Of a stretch of DNA of 64,000 bases, positions 1 to 10,780 are shown in pieces. Position numbers and translations under genes: made by a program. Numbering within the stretch: position 1 is the stretch's first letter; every line of letters begins with the position of its first letter. The notes under the pieces were generated by a model that saw only the letters and a list, made by a program, of their open reading frames with translations, searched no databases and was not told the DNA's origin. This DNA is from Thuidium tamariscinum (taxonomy: Eukaryota; Streptophyta; Bryopsida; Hypnales; Thuidiaceae): contig OX344751.2 in the NCBI GenBank assembly GCA_947034885.2, positions 11,656,001 through 11,720,000 of the forward strand, read 5' to 3'.

Positions 1-3000
1 ATGTGATGCAACTTTATCACCAGAAATAGCAATGATGTCTAAAATCCCCTATCATAACTCACAATTCTGTCAGTACTCCCAAGGTACCTGATCAAGATCC
101 ACCCTTTGGACCGAATCTGTGTAGCTGCGATACAAGAAAAAAATCAAATCTTCACAGAAGACATCGCAAAAAGAAAGCTTACGTGCAAATGATGAAACGA
201 TATTAATTACAAAGGAATACAGTGCATGACCGTTCAAGCAAATTGGAGGACAAGAATGACATTTGACCAGGACCACGTAGCTTACATGTACTCCAAGACT
301 TTCTCAAAGGCTATGGCGCTCAAATCGTACTCTTGCAATACCGGCAGAGAGTCGGCCCGGGAATCCGTTTCCCTACTCGCTACTACTCCTTCACTGAATT
401 CCATTGTCCTCGAGAAGCGTGCCTTGAAGTATTCAGACCGAGCACCTAACACAAAACGATGACACCTGAACTTCTCATCCGCCACCAGGAAGCACACGTC
501 CGCATGATCTTCTTCAAAATGCTCGTCCCGCTCACTAGTGGAACATCCCTTCAATGCCCCCTCCAACCTCTCCACATCGCCTCCCTGTTAAAGGGGTCAG
601 GCGTCAGTCCCTATAAACAACGAACAAATACAACCACGCCCTGACAATCACTACTCAGTCAAACACCTCATGAAGATCAACAGACATCAAGGACGGATAA
701 ACATCGTCTACCATAGAGACATAGAATTTAGAAAAACCCTAGAATCAATTCCAAATGCATGAAACATTCTGCAAAATTAACACACGGAACCCATTCCATT
801 GGCTTTCAGATTTTTTTCTCAGTACTTTCTACTACAAGAAAGAAAAAAAATTTAGGAGACTGCCCTTGGACCATGAGTATTGAATCTAGGAGGTATTTCA
901 CGGAAGCATCTTTGACTGGGATAGAACCTAAAAGTATATCAGTTCTTACAAGTCACGAGTTTGGATGACTTGAATTGTAATTGGATGACTTTTCTAGAAA
1001 ACGAGTTCCCTTCCTTCCTTTCCTCCAGGATAATAATGCATACACCAACGGAAGGGCTATTACTAATAAAGAAACTAAAATAATCTTTCTGGTGCATAGC
1101 AACCTTGAACGAGAAAAGCATATTACCTCACTGGCACACGGCTTCGTTTTCTCGAGGGATGGTTTTACTTTATCCTCCTCGTCATCACCATTTGCATTTT
1201 TTCTTTGCCCCGAGTTCATAAGTGCCAAAGTAAGGAGACCGTGAAGTGCTGCAGGCAGACGCTCACATTCAGGCAAGGAAGATCCTTGGAAAATGAATCT
1301 CTTTTGAGAATCATCCACTCGTTTGATAGACTTGTAATCAGCGTATTTCTGATGCACCATCTCCTTCTCCAAAACTCTCTGTAAACCCAAGCACCTGCAA
1401 TACTTGCAGACTCGCGATAGATCCTCCATGTCCTCAACTGCAACATCCAACCTGTCTGTGTAGAAATAATGAACCAAGCTGAAAAGTGCAGCATACGTAA
1501 GCTTTGGATTTGCTAAACGAACTTCTTTCCGGTGTTCCCACTCAGCTGCGAACTTTTTCTTGAAGAATGGACTCCTGGCTGCAAGTAAAGCACGGTGAGC
1601 TCCCAGTGGTCTTCCCCCAACATAAAACACAATGTCAGGCCCAAGACTGTCCCCCATCTCTCTGTCACGATCGGTAGAATCTGTAGGAGAGCCCTCAAGG
1701 TACCTGTCCAAACGCCAAACGCTGAGTAAGGATTCGTTCCATTAGCATAGCAACATAAAAATGTTTTCAGTGAAATTCAACTATTTCAGAAACTTCCAAT
1801 CATGCCAAGGCCTCCCTTTGATATAGAGTCCACAAAACGTTTGACATGTAGAGGTGTGGATACCTGAAATTGGGACCAAAGCAAACGAAAAGCTCGCGGA
1901 ATGACCGAGGGAGGGGATCAAGAGGGGGAGGCCGAGCCTCGAATGCCTTTAAAAGTCTGCGCACGGACAGATTCAGAGATGCATAGTGACACCTGTCGCC
2001 ATCAAACGTGTTTTCACTGCAAATGGCCCCTTTCTCCAGCAATATACGAGCTGCATCGAGATGCCCTGCCAAGCACGCGTAATACAGAGCTACCGAGTCC
2101 CAGTTGTCACGAGCATTGACGTTGATTCCTTCTTCCAGCAGGAGCTTCAAACGCTCAATGTCGCCTGCCCTGGACGCCTCGTATATATCTCCCATAGGAA
2201 CCTGTATTATTGTTGAATGATGGAGACGTAAATTAAATTGTAACATGACAAGATGGCCCCTTGCAAAGTATAAATAGTAAAATCACTCTTGCAACATGCT
2301 AGTGGGATTTGCCTATAGTGCCCCAGAAGAAACCGTTGCAAGAAAGAACCTTCGACAGAAGGCATGGATTCGTCCACAATGAATTCCGTGAGGAACATGT
2401 CTCATGGAAATGTTCTGAATTGCTACATACAGATGATTGTACCCAAATTAACTGGAAATAGAATAACATCGACCATTCAATTGAAGCGAAAATCCAGTCT
2501 CGTCCGCGACGCAGAGTACAGGTTGGCAACTGCACATTGAAACCATGTAAATCCATTCTGGTATACCGTATATATTAACTTAGAAAAAGCAGTCAAGGGC
2601 TTTAACAATGTCCCAGGGCAGGCATCTTTCCCTAAGAATGAGATTTACAAAGCAAGCCAGAAGTCCAATCGATACTCGCTCTTAAAGTTTCCTCTGTAAA
2701 CTTATGAATCACAAGACACGGTTGAAATTTGATGCTGAAACCCTACATTGTGACTGAAGTCTCTGATTCACGACAAATGCTCTAATCCTACAAAGCAACA
2801 ATCGATTCACTGAGATTGTAATTTCGCCAAATTTCATCCCCGAATGCAATACTCTCATATATTAAAATCACGACGCATCAGAAGCTTGATGAAAGTCTCA
2901 TGGGCAAGCAATTCCACAAGCGTAAAAGACGACATATTGCAAATGACAGGTGACGGAAAGAAGAGACTAACGTGACACATTATTCCAATTCCGATTCCGA

Positions 3001-3413
3001 TTCCATGCTATCAAATTTATAAACCCCGCAACCACTTCAAAAAAATGAAAAATGAATTGAACAATGGTAATTGCACGAGCTAGAAGTGGAATCTATACTC
3101 AGTCTTCGTGTGTTTTTCTGTAAACTTATGAGTGAAAGATATGACTTAAATTTGACGCTTAAACCCTACATTGCGACCTAATTCACTGATTCAAAAAAAT
3201 AGCTCATATATCCTATTCACGTGATACATTATTTCGTCCATTCGATTCCAGTCAAGCTTCCAAATAAGCGAATCACACAATCACTTCAAAAAGTAAAAAT
3301 TTAAAAACTAAAACCATGGATTGTACCTTTTTCTTTGGAAGCAAGGGCTCTTCAGGTTCATCCCCATAGAGGCCAATGTCAAGATCCTCCTCCACCAACG
3401 GATCCATCGCCAT
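1..3413 (-). CDS. Ankyrin repeat and double BTB/POZ domain protein (ABTB1-like), 3' end outside window
   Basis: Spliced minus-strand gene. Exons 3413-3327, 2201-1864, 1703-1127, 584-286 and 124-88 are separated by GT-AG introns and join in one open frame of 446 codons; the family is longer (a little under 600 residues in flowering plants), so the last exon or exons lie left of position 1. Residues 1-29 are acidic, then KKKVPMGD leads into ankyrin repeats (about 33-100, with [20 protein letters not shown]). BTB domain 1 covers about 164-265 ([20 protein letters not shown]) and BTB domain 2 starts near 361 ([19 protein letters not shown]). By analogy with this family it is probably a cullin-3 ubiquitin ligase substrate adaptor; that role is inferred. 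The start is the first of two ATGs two codons apart (3413 and 3407). Splice joins restore family motifs across exons (KK|VPMGD, NF(R)YLEG, EY(I)YTD), which supports the model. Confidence 0.9.
585..1126 (-). other. Intron 3 of the ABTB-like gene, readable for 57 codons with a membrane-like segment
   Basis: The exon 3 donor reads GAG|GTAATA. The frame stays open past it to a TGA at 953-955, adding 57 residues. They include a stretch of about 20 hydrophobic residues ([18 protein letters not shown]) flanked by basic residues (CTRK before, RKGRKG after). If the intron were retained, the product would have the ankyrin repeats and first BTB domain plus a C-terminal membrane anchor. The spliced form, which continues into the second BTB domain, is clearly the family form. 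Confidence 0.5.
2202..3326 (-). other. Intron 1 of the ABTB-like gene, with an internal direct duplication
   Basis: A 1.1-kb intron between the acidic N-terminal exon and the ankyrin exon. A stretch of about 120 bases near 2660-2780 recurs in direct orientation near 3082-3200; both copies contain CTGTAAACTTATGA and AAACCCTACATTG. Similarity seems to continue into the following A-rich part (CACTTCAAAAA near 3030 and 3280). No coding exon is apparent inside. Confidence 0.6.
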
Positions 3414-3518
3414 GGCCACCTCTCGCCACGCAATTAACTCAAAAGCTGTTCAATTTTACAAATTGAACCAACAAATTTGTAGAATTCGCAAGCTTTCAGA
3501 TCGAAACTACAAAACCTC

Positions 3519-3527
3519 AAACCCTAA
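3519..3527 (+). promoter_or_regulatory. Telo-box (AAACCCTAA) upstream of the ABTB-like gene
   Basis: The exact plant telo-box motif AAACCCTAA lies about 105 bases upstream of the ABTB-like start codon, in what is probably its 5' UTR or core promoter. The motif is known from promoters of plant housekeeping and translation genes. Function here is inferred from motif and position only. Confidence 0.35.
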
Positions 3528-3889
3528 TGTCGACAATACATTGACTGGAAGATTTCTCAAAGACCCAAATCCAAGCACCCATTTCAAGGAAGAGAGAGCT
3601 TGTCAATTCCCGAAATTCAAATTTCAATGTGAATTCTGAAAAGGCGGTGAAACAAGGTGCCGAAAAGGTTTGAATCCGGAGGCTCTCGTGAAACGGAAGC
3701 TGTCACATGTACTCCTGATGTACATTTCAGGACCAGATCACCTTGTTTTAGCATTTGTGCCCTAAGTTAGAGCCATTTTCACAGTGAGTTTTGAAGTCCT
3801 GTGACAAGTAAAGCTATGTAAGTAAGCCTAATGAAGTGCATTTAGGGTCAGGCAAAATAACTTTTAAGAGAATTTTAAACTTACGAGTA

Positions 3890-4572
3890 TGTATAAACAT
3901 ATCATAAGTAATCAAACTGTAATTGAGGCAGTGACTGCCTCTTTTGAGCTCATTGTCATTGTCATTGTCATTGTGAGCTCACTATGTCACAATGAGCTCA
4001 AAAACTAAAAAAATTTAAAATTAAAAAAAAAATTAGCACCTCCCCCTCAGCCCCTTCCAATCTGATTTAATGATTTAAACATTAAATTTTAAATATTAAA
4101 ATTTTTAAGCCCCCTCCCCTCCCAATTTGATATAAATATGAAATATGAAATTTTCAAATTTTTTTAATTTGTAAATCCCCCCTCCCCCCACCCCCTCTTG
4201 TAATTCTCAGAGGGTGGGGTTGGAGACAAAGGATATGGGATAGAGGATACAGTATATAGTATCCATATACCCGTATATCATATTTGTATTCATCTTATCT
4301 GTATTCAATACTAGTATCCATATTCTGCATCCGTAATCTACATCCATAATCTGTATCCATATTAAGTATCCGTATTCAGTTTCCGTATTGGTATGTGGTA
4401 TCTATATCAGTATCTGACGGTTGTTGATATTCTTTGGAGGGGGGTTGGGATTTTTTTTATTCAAATCCAACGGCTACTGATTTTTCTGATGAGGGGGGGG
4501 AGGAAAATTAATCACATCACAGTGACTGCCTCTTTTCGTCACATTGCATTGTATAAACATATCATAAGTAAT
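3890..4572. repeat. Insertion-like block flanked by a 23-bp direct repeat
   Basis: Twenty-three identical bases (TGTATAAACATATCATAAGTA plus AT) occur at 3890-3912 and again at 4550-4572. Between them lie CAGTGACTGCCTCTTTT near each edge, four ATTGTC-type hexamers flanked by GAGCTC palindromes (3940-3990), A-rich and T-rich tracts, and the degenerate TATCCGTATT repeat. The arrangement looks like an insertion with a long target-site duplication, or a short tandem duplication. No open frame is present. Confidence 0.55.
4250..4425 (+). repeat. Degenerate tandem repeat of TATCCRTATT type
   Basis: About 175 bases consist of imperfect copies of a roughly 10-12 base unit such as GTATCCATATT, GCATCCGTAATC and GTATCCGTATTC. 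It is low-complexity and non-coding, and lies inside the block flanked by 23-bp repeats. Confidence 0.7.
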
Positions 4573-7500
4573 TTCTATTCACAAACTTGAAACCAAAAAA
4601 ATTCATTTTCAAGGTAACAGTGAGATTTGAAAAAAAAAAAAAATGTCCACTACAATGTTTGAAGTTTGGACCTCAAAGGCAAATTAATCATTTCACCTCC
4701 TCTCTTAATTTCTTTTAGAACCAACTACATTCTTCATTATATAGAGGGATTACCACATACCATAATATTTTGATGCCATCACATTATGTCAATTGATGTG
4801 TTGTGATAAAAGGCTACCAATTATTGTTATCCTAATAAGCATTGACATTAAAGAAACAATGACTTTCATCTACTTTGTATCTTTTAGCAAATTTCTTGAT
4901 GATATATTTACATCATTGAAATTTCACTTATTTTTCATCAAAATTTTGAAATACATAAGGTTAACCCATCCATAGCCAACCAACACCCCATTCCCAACTT
5001 GTAAACCGCATTTATTTCTAGTAAAGCTAGTATAGATTTCTAAACAAGGCTAAGAATGTTTTTATTTTTATTTTTCAAGGTTTGGACTAATAAATTCATA
5101 ATATATGTCCCAAACTAGTGAACAAGAACATAGGAAGTAATGAACACAAAAGGAATTCTTCAATGATTGAAATTGAAAGAGTCTATTCATTGGCTATAGG
5201 TCCGCAACACTTTTTGCTTGTCAAAATTTATAGTAAGTTTAATTCATGTTATAAAATTACCAAAGTTTTTGCAATCCTTGTCATTTCTATCATTGCACCT
5301 CCAAAAATAGGGTTGAGCTTTCACTATGTGAGCCTAAGAGTGTGAGCTCATGAGCCTAAAAGACTACATACATATATATAGTATAGATGTTTATAGTATC
5401 AAATTTTTCTATAATTATAATGCAACTAAATTATAGATACCTTTATTGTAGGTGTTTATGTCAACATCACCATCAATGGTTGTTTTATATCTAATTATAT
5501 ACATACTCAAGGCTCACATGCTTGCATCTTTGTGCTCACATACTAGCATTGTTGTCAAGTCTTTTCAAAATAATACAATAAATAATGCAATAAAATAGTT
5601 CCCTCTATTTTCTAGAATCCTTATCACAAAAAATTTAAGATTGGACTCTAGAAGTTCATTCAATTAATCAAATGACTTAGAGACGAATGTGATATAGTTC
5701 ATAACTTTTTGATGAAAATTCAATGAAGGCAAATGAAAATTGGAAAAATTCACATTAATTAATTGAAATAGAATAAGTTTTTTTTTGACTATATTATATT
5801 GATTTTTTTTTAAATACTATATACTAGAATACTAGTCTACTTTGCAAATTCACCATAATTTTCAAACTAGTGGAAGTTAGTGCTATAACTAAGAGATACT
5901 AAATGAATTAATATATGAAGTTGTATTAGTTATTTTTTCAAATTCATATATGGAATTTGTTTCCAATTATGGACTATCTATATAGTGTATTTTAATCCAC
6001 GAATGCTCAAACACCCATGAGATGATGATGAATGGTTTCAAAATGTTTTCAAATGTGTTTTTCATTCAATCAATATTCATTGTCAAAGTTTCACGAAAAT
6101 ATATGTAATGTACCAATGGAAAAAAGGACATTCTACACATATTATTTAGTATTCTCTACTTTTTGGAGGATTAAATATTTAATTTACCATTTATTTTTTA
6201 ATAGAAATTTTACTATCCTTATTTTTTAGAACTTAAAAATAACCACTTATAGTCTTTTGAGTCTTGAATTAGATTTTGGCATTCAAAATGGATGTATTTC
6301 ATAAGAAGATTTTTGGTTGTTTTAGAAGAGTGCAAGTTTCCAAACGTTGAGAACGTTGTGGGAACATTGTAAATGCTAATAGATCATGATACTAATGCAA
6401 TCGAGCAATTACCACATTAGAAATTATTAAATTAATTATTAAATATTTTAAAAATATCTTTTAAATAATTTTCTTTCTTTTTAATACTCTTTTTTTAGTT
6501 AATTTTTTTTCTTAATTTTTTTTTAAATTCAAAAATTCAGACTAGTAGAGATAGGTTTGTAGCAGTAGGAACAATTTCAAGGAACAACCCTAAAATCCTC
6601 TTATGCATATTGAATAGTTTGATTGAAAAAATGAAGCTTCTTCTGTTTAGTTTTTCTCACACCTAACAAATTTTGAAAGAATCCCTCAAATGTAATTTTT
6701 ATTCTATAATTATTTTTCTAAATATAGACTAATACATATTAAATTTGATTAACCCTTATAAGATCAAAATTCCATGGTAATTTGAAATTTTCACTCAAAA
6801 ATTAGAAAATTTAATGACATGTACCAGTCAAGTAATTTCATATTTGAAAAATAAAATTAACAAATTTCACTCATAAATAGAAAATAAACAAGGGACCTTT
6901 AAATTCTAGTGTAAGATCATAGGCTTTATCCTTTAAGGTGGATAAACTATGGAATATCTATGGCATTAGAATGAATGTAGCCTTTGGTTGACATTCAAAT
7001 ATTGGTATACATTTTGAAGATTAAGGTGTCAATTTGTAATTCTTTTTCTTTATCTTGAACCCAAAACTTTTATCATTGGTGTATTGTCTATTTTTGTATG
7101 AATTTGGATGTGTGTACCATGAATTTAACTTCTTGTGTATTTGATAACTTCTAGCTATATACTATAGATATGAATTTCATTCATGAAAATGATATTTCTT
7201 GGAATTTGGTTTCAACTAATGAAATAAAGATAATGAATAATAGCTTCTATTATAATTTGAAATTTTATAAAATTTCTAGACTTGAATATTGTTTTTAAGC
7301 CATGGTGTGTTGATGTTATATATATAAAATGACTTTGAGTTTTGTTTGCACTATAATATTTGACATTGTCTATATAAAAAATTTCAAATTCATTGAGGTA
7401 ATTTTTTAAAATTTAATATGACTTTTTAATTTTCACTTTTCTTCAAGAAATCAATGTAATTTTGAATAATGACTAGAAAGTTTAGAAATTTAAAGCTAAT

Positions 7501-7863
7501 AGAAGACATAGGTTTTTACCTTTAAAAAATAAAATAAAAAATTACCACTCAAATTTATTGACATAATAGAGCAAACAAAGAAGAAATAATGAAATAAATA
7601 ATTTGGCCACAATCAATCCTTCAAAGTATATTGCTTTATTTTCTTTGTAGAATGACCATCAAATAGTGAGTCTTATATACTTAATGTCTTGAAGTTATTA
7701 TCCTTTTGCCCATTCACTTAACAAGAAAGTGGATTAATAACTCTAGTATTTTAATTTTTTCATAAACTACCCCTTATTTTTATATTTTTTTAAGATGCTA
7801 AATTGCATTCAACATAAAAATTAACCATATCTCATATCCTACACTTGCATTACCCATATGTTG
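4573..7863. other. AT-rich intergenic block, no gene seen
   Basis: Strongly AT-rich sequence with homopolymer tracts and short chance frames only. I see no conserved protein, RNA gene or clear terminal repeat. Confidence 0.6.
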
Positions 7864-8963
7864 CACTGGGTGATTGCATGAAACACTTGTACTACTGTGT
7901 TGCATCATGTTTTGTGGTGACTAGTTTTTTAGCCATAACTTTTGTTTTTTAGCTCCAAATGATTCAAATTTTCTTAAATGGGTACTCATAACTATTATAC
8001 ACCATTCAGAATTTTTGAGGATTTTTAAAAAATATTTTACTATTTTTAAATAGCCCCCGATTTTTTGTCACATATTCCAATTTAGGGGTTTTTAGTACTA
8101 TTTAGAACCCAAAAAAATGAATTTTGAGCTGAAATTTTGAGAGGATGTTTTCTTAGTAGAATTATAGCTTACCTCAAAAGGAATTTCAAAAATAGTCATT
8201 TTCATGTGGTGTAGAAGTCTACAAAGAGACCTTTTTTCTGCTTGCTTTTTGAAACGTGTAAAACATTTTTTTGGTGATTTTCTTGGTCAAGCCTTATCAC
8301 CAAAAAGTCTTCTCAAATGGCCAATTTTTATTTTTATTTTGAAAAATGTTTTTTATTTTTTATTAATTAAAACATTGAAGTATATATTTTCTTCACCGGA
8401 ATTCTATGTGTTCTATGTCCAAAATTCTAATGAAGAAAAATACAACTTCAACATTTTTATTTGTAAAAAATAGAAAAAACAAATTTAATGAAATCTAAAA
8501 ATTGTCCATTTGAGAAGACTTTTTGGTGATAAGGCTTGACCAAGAAAATCACCAAAAAAATGTTTTATATGTTTCAAAAAGCAAGTAGAAAGAAGGTCTC
8601 TTTGTGGACTTCTACACATCAAAAAAATGAGTATTTTTAAAATTCCTTTGGAGATAAGCTATAAGTCTACTAATAGAATATCCTCTCAAAATTTCAGCTC
8701 AAAATTCATTTTTTTGGGTTCTAAATAGTACTAAAAACCCCACAATGTCAAAGTGTGACAAATTAACAAAATTGAATTTTAAATATCAAATGATTTTTTT
8801 AAATTTGTAAAAAATAAGGATAATAATGTAAGTCAAGATATCTAGGAAGTGTTTTTTTTATTTTGGGCACCTAGTTTTTTATTCAAAAGTTAGAGCCATC
8901 TTAAAGCGGTCAACTCAAAAAAACGCAACAAATAGTACAGGTGTTTCGTGCAATCACCCCACT
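7864..8963. mobile_element. GGGTGATTGC-family foldback element, palindromic copy, TSD CACT
   Basis: The element body is 7868-8959 and is flanked on both sides by CACT (7864-7867 and 8960-8963). The left end reads GGGTGATTGCATGAAACACTT. The right end is its inverted counterpart, with AGTACAGGTGTTTCGTGCAAT then CACCC. Beyond the termini the whole element folds back: the stretch near 8220-8320 (TTTGGTGATTTTCTTGGTCA) recurs inverted near 8510-8600, and the GTCTACAAAGAGACC segment recurs as GGTCTCTTTGTGGAC. No transposase frame is present, so it is a non-autonomous element. The superfamily is not assigned. Confidence 0.85.
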
Positions 8964-10015
8964 ATATTAGAAATTAGTATATTCCATTTGAGTTTTGTAT
9001 ATCATATTTATAATTATTCTCTCTTTCAATTTGTACTATTGGAGAATCTAGTGAACCATTTTTATCTTCTACATTTATCTTATCATTTTTTATTTTTTGC
9101 CATATTAAAAAATATATCAAAACCTAGGATTCACTTTCATTATTATTGTTGGGGATTGGCATAAAGATTGATGGGAATTAATCTTAGAATATTCCAAATT
9201 GGATACTCCACTTTAGTATATTAAATGGTATCATTAGGAAGTCACAATATTGGGCCATAAGCCATAAGATACCATAATCAGTATTATAGCTATTATCTTC
9301 ATTATCTTTACTATAGCATATGCAATCTTGAATAATTTAACAACCTAAGTCATTACATGACAAAAGTGTTATTATATGGAATTACAATTACAACCAGACA
9401 ATCGTCCAAATATGATGAAGTCATAGCTCTTAGCAAGAATATAGGAATGCCAAGATCATGAGCAATTATAATTCTCATCTATTCAAGCAACCTAACCCGT
9501 GTAATAACATGGTAATCAATTGTTCATGCTAAGTTCTTCTTCTTACATGTTGTGACATCAAATGACTGACACCTCCTATACACAAACCATTCAATTCCTT
9601 AGAAAATATTGGCTAATCTCAGATGGATGCAAGTATAGTGATTGTTGTTGTTTCTACTTGCTTGTGTACTTACTTGATTATAGCATGTCTTAAAAGGGAC
9701 ATGCACAAATCTTATCAATTAACTAATCACCTCCAAAAATTAAATAAAACATCTAATTTGTCCACACCCCAAAAAACCAAACCCCCTAGTTTCTTGATAT
9801 GAATATGAAATATGGAACAAAGAGAGATAGAGTAGGTTAGTATTCCCCCACAATAAGACATTTTCTACCTAAGCATAATCTATACCTAATATTTTCAAAC
9901 TTTTTAGACAATTGACAATTGTCATGTTTCAATTAACTAGAACATGTTGGATGCAAGGGTGTGTATAAGAGGGACAACCATTTAAGGACATATGTGTATA
10001 ATGCATGTTCTAAGG
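8964..10015. other. AT-rich intergenic block, no gene seen
   Basis: AT-rich sequence between two foldback elements. No feature is recognised. Confidence 0.5.
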
Positions 10016-10780
10016 TTAACTCCTAAAGGTTCAAACATCATTTTTTTGGCAACATAGCGATGAAAGGCAACTCACTAAGGATGGAGTTTGTATTTTATTT
10101 TTTTAAATATTCATACAACATGTGCCCAAGGAGTAGCTTTAAGGCCCAAAATTTCACAACTATTGACCACATGGTTAAAAAGTTATTGAATGATAATATG
10201 ATATGTCATTTTCATCATTTGGTGGATATCCTAAGTTACAACTTGTAAAACTCCTTCAAAAATCACTCTATTAATAAATGAAAATTTGAAATTGATTTTC
10301 TAGACTTATATAGATATAGATATAGGAAGCTTTGAATCATTCCATTTAATTCATGAGATGAAAGTTATTAAGAGTTTTAATTTGCAGATAGGTATGATTT
10401 TCATAAACTTTATACCTACCTACAAACTAGAATTCCTCATATAACTATCATGTCATTAATCAAAACAAAATCATTCAAAGCTTACTATATCTATATCTAT
10501 ATAAATTTAGAAAATTTATTTCAAATTTTAATTTCTTAATAGATTGAGTTTTGAAGGGGTTGTACAAGTTACTTGGGACATCCAACAAATGATGAAAATG
10601 ACATATCACTCAATAACTTCTTAACCATGTGGTCAAAAGTTATGAAAATTGTTGGGCCTTAAAGCTAATCCTTGAGCACATGTGTGAATATTTCAAAGAA
10701 AAAACAAAAACTCTATCCCTAGTGAGTTGCCCTTGATTGCTATGTTGCCAAAAAATGATGTTTGGACCTTTAAGGGTTAA
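10016..10780. mobile_element. TTAA-flanked foldback element, long palindrome (family 1)
   Basis: Bounded by TTAA at 10016-10019 and 10777-10780. The left end is TTAACTCCTAAAGGTTCAAA and the right end, inverted, is TTAACCCTTAAAGGTCCAAA; both continue into CATCATTTTTTGGCAACATAGC-type sequence. The two halves mirror each other: the stretch with ATAGATATAGATATAGGAAG near 10312 is mirrored by CTTACTATATCTATATC near 10480, and CACATGGTT near 10168 by AACCATGTG near 10623. There is no coding capacity. Confidence 0.85.

Noticed and set aside
8204..8473. 89-codon frame inside the palindromic element
   Set aside because: It is the foldback arm read as protein; hydrophobic low-complexity output of AT-rich DNA, not a transposase.
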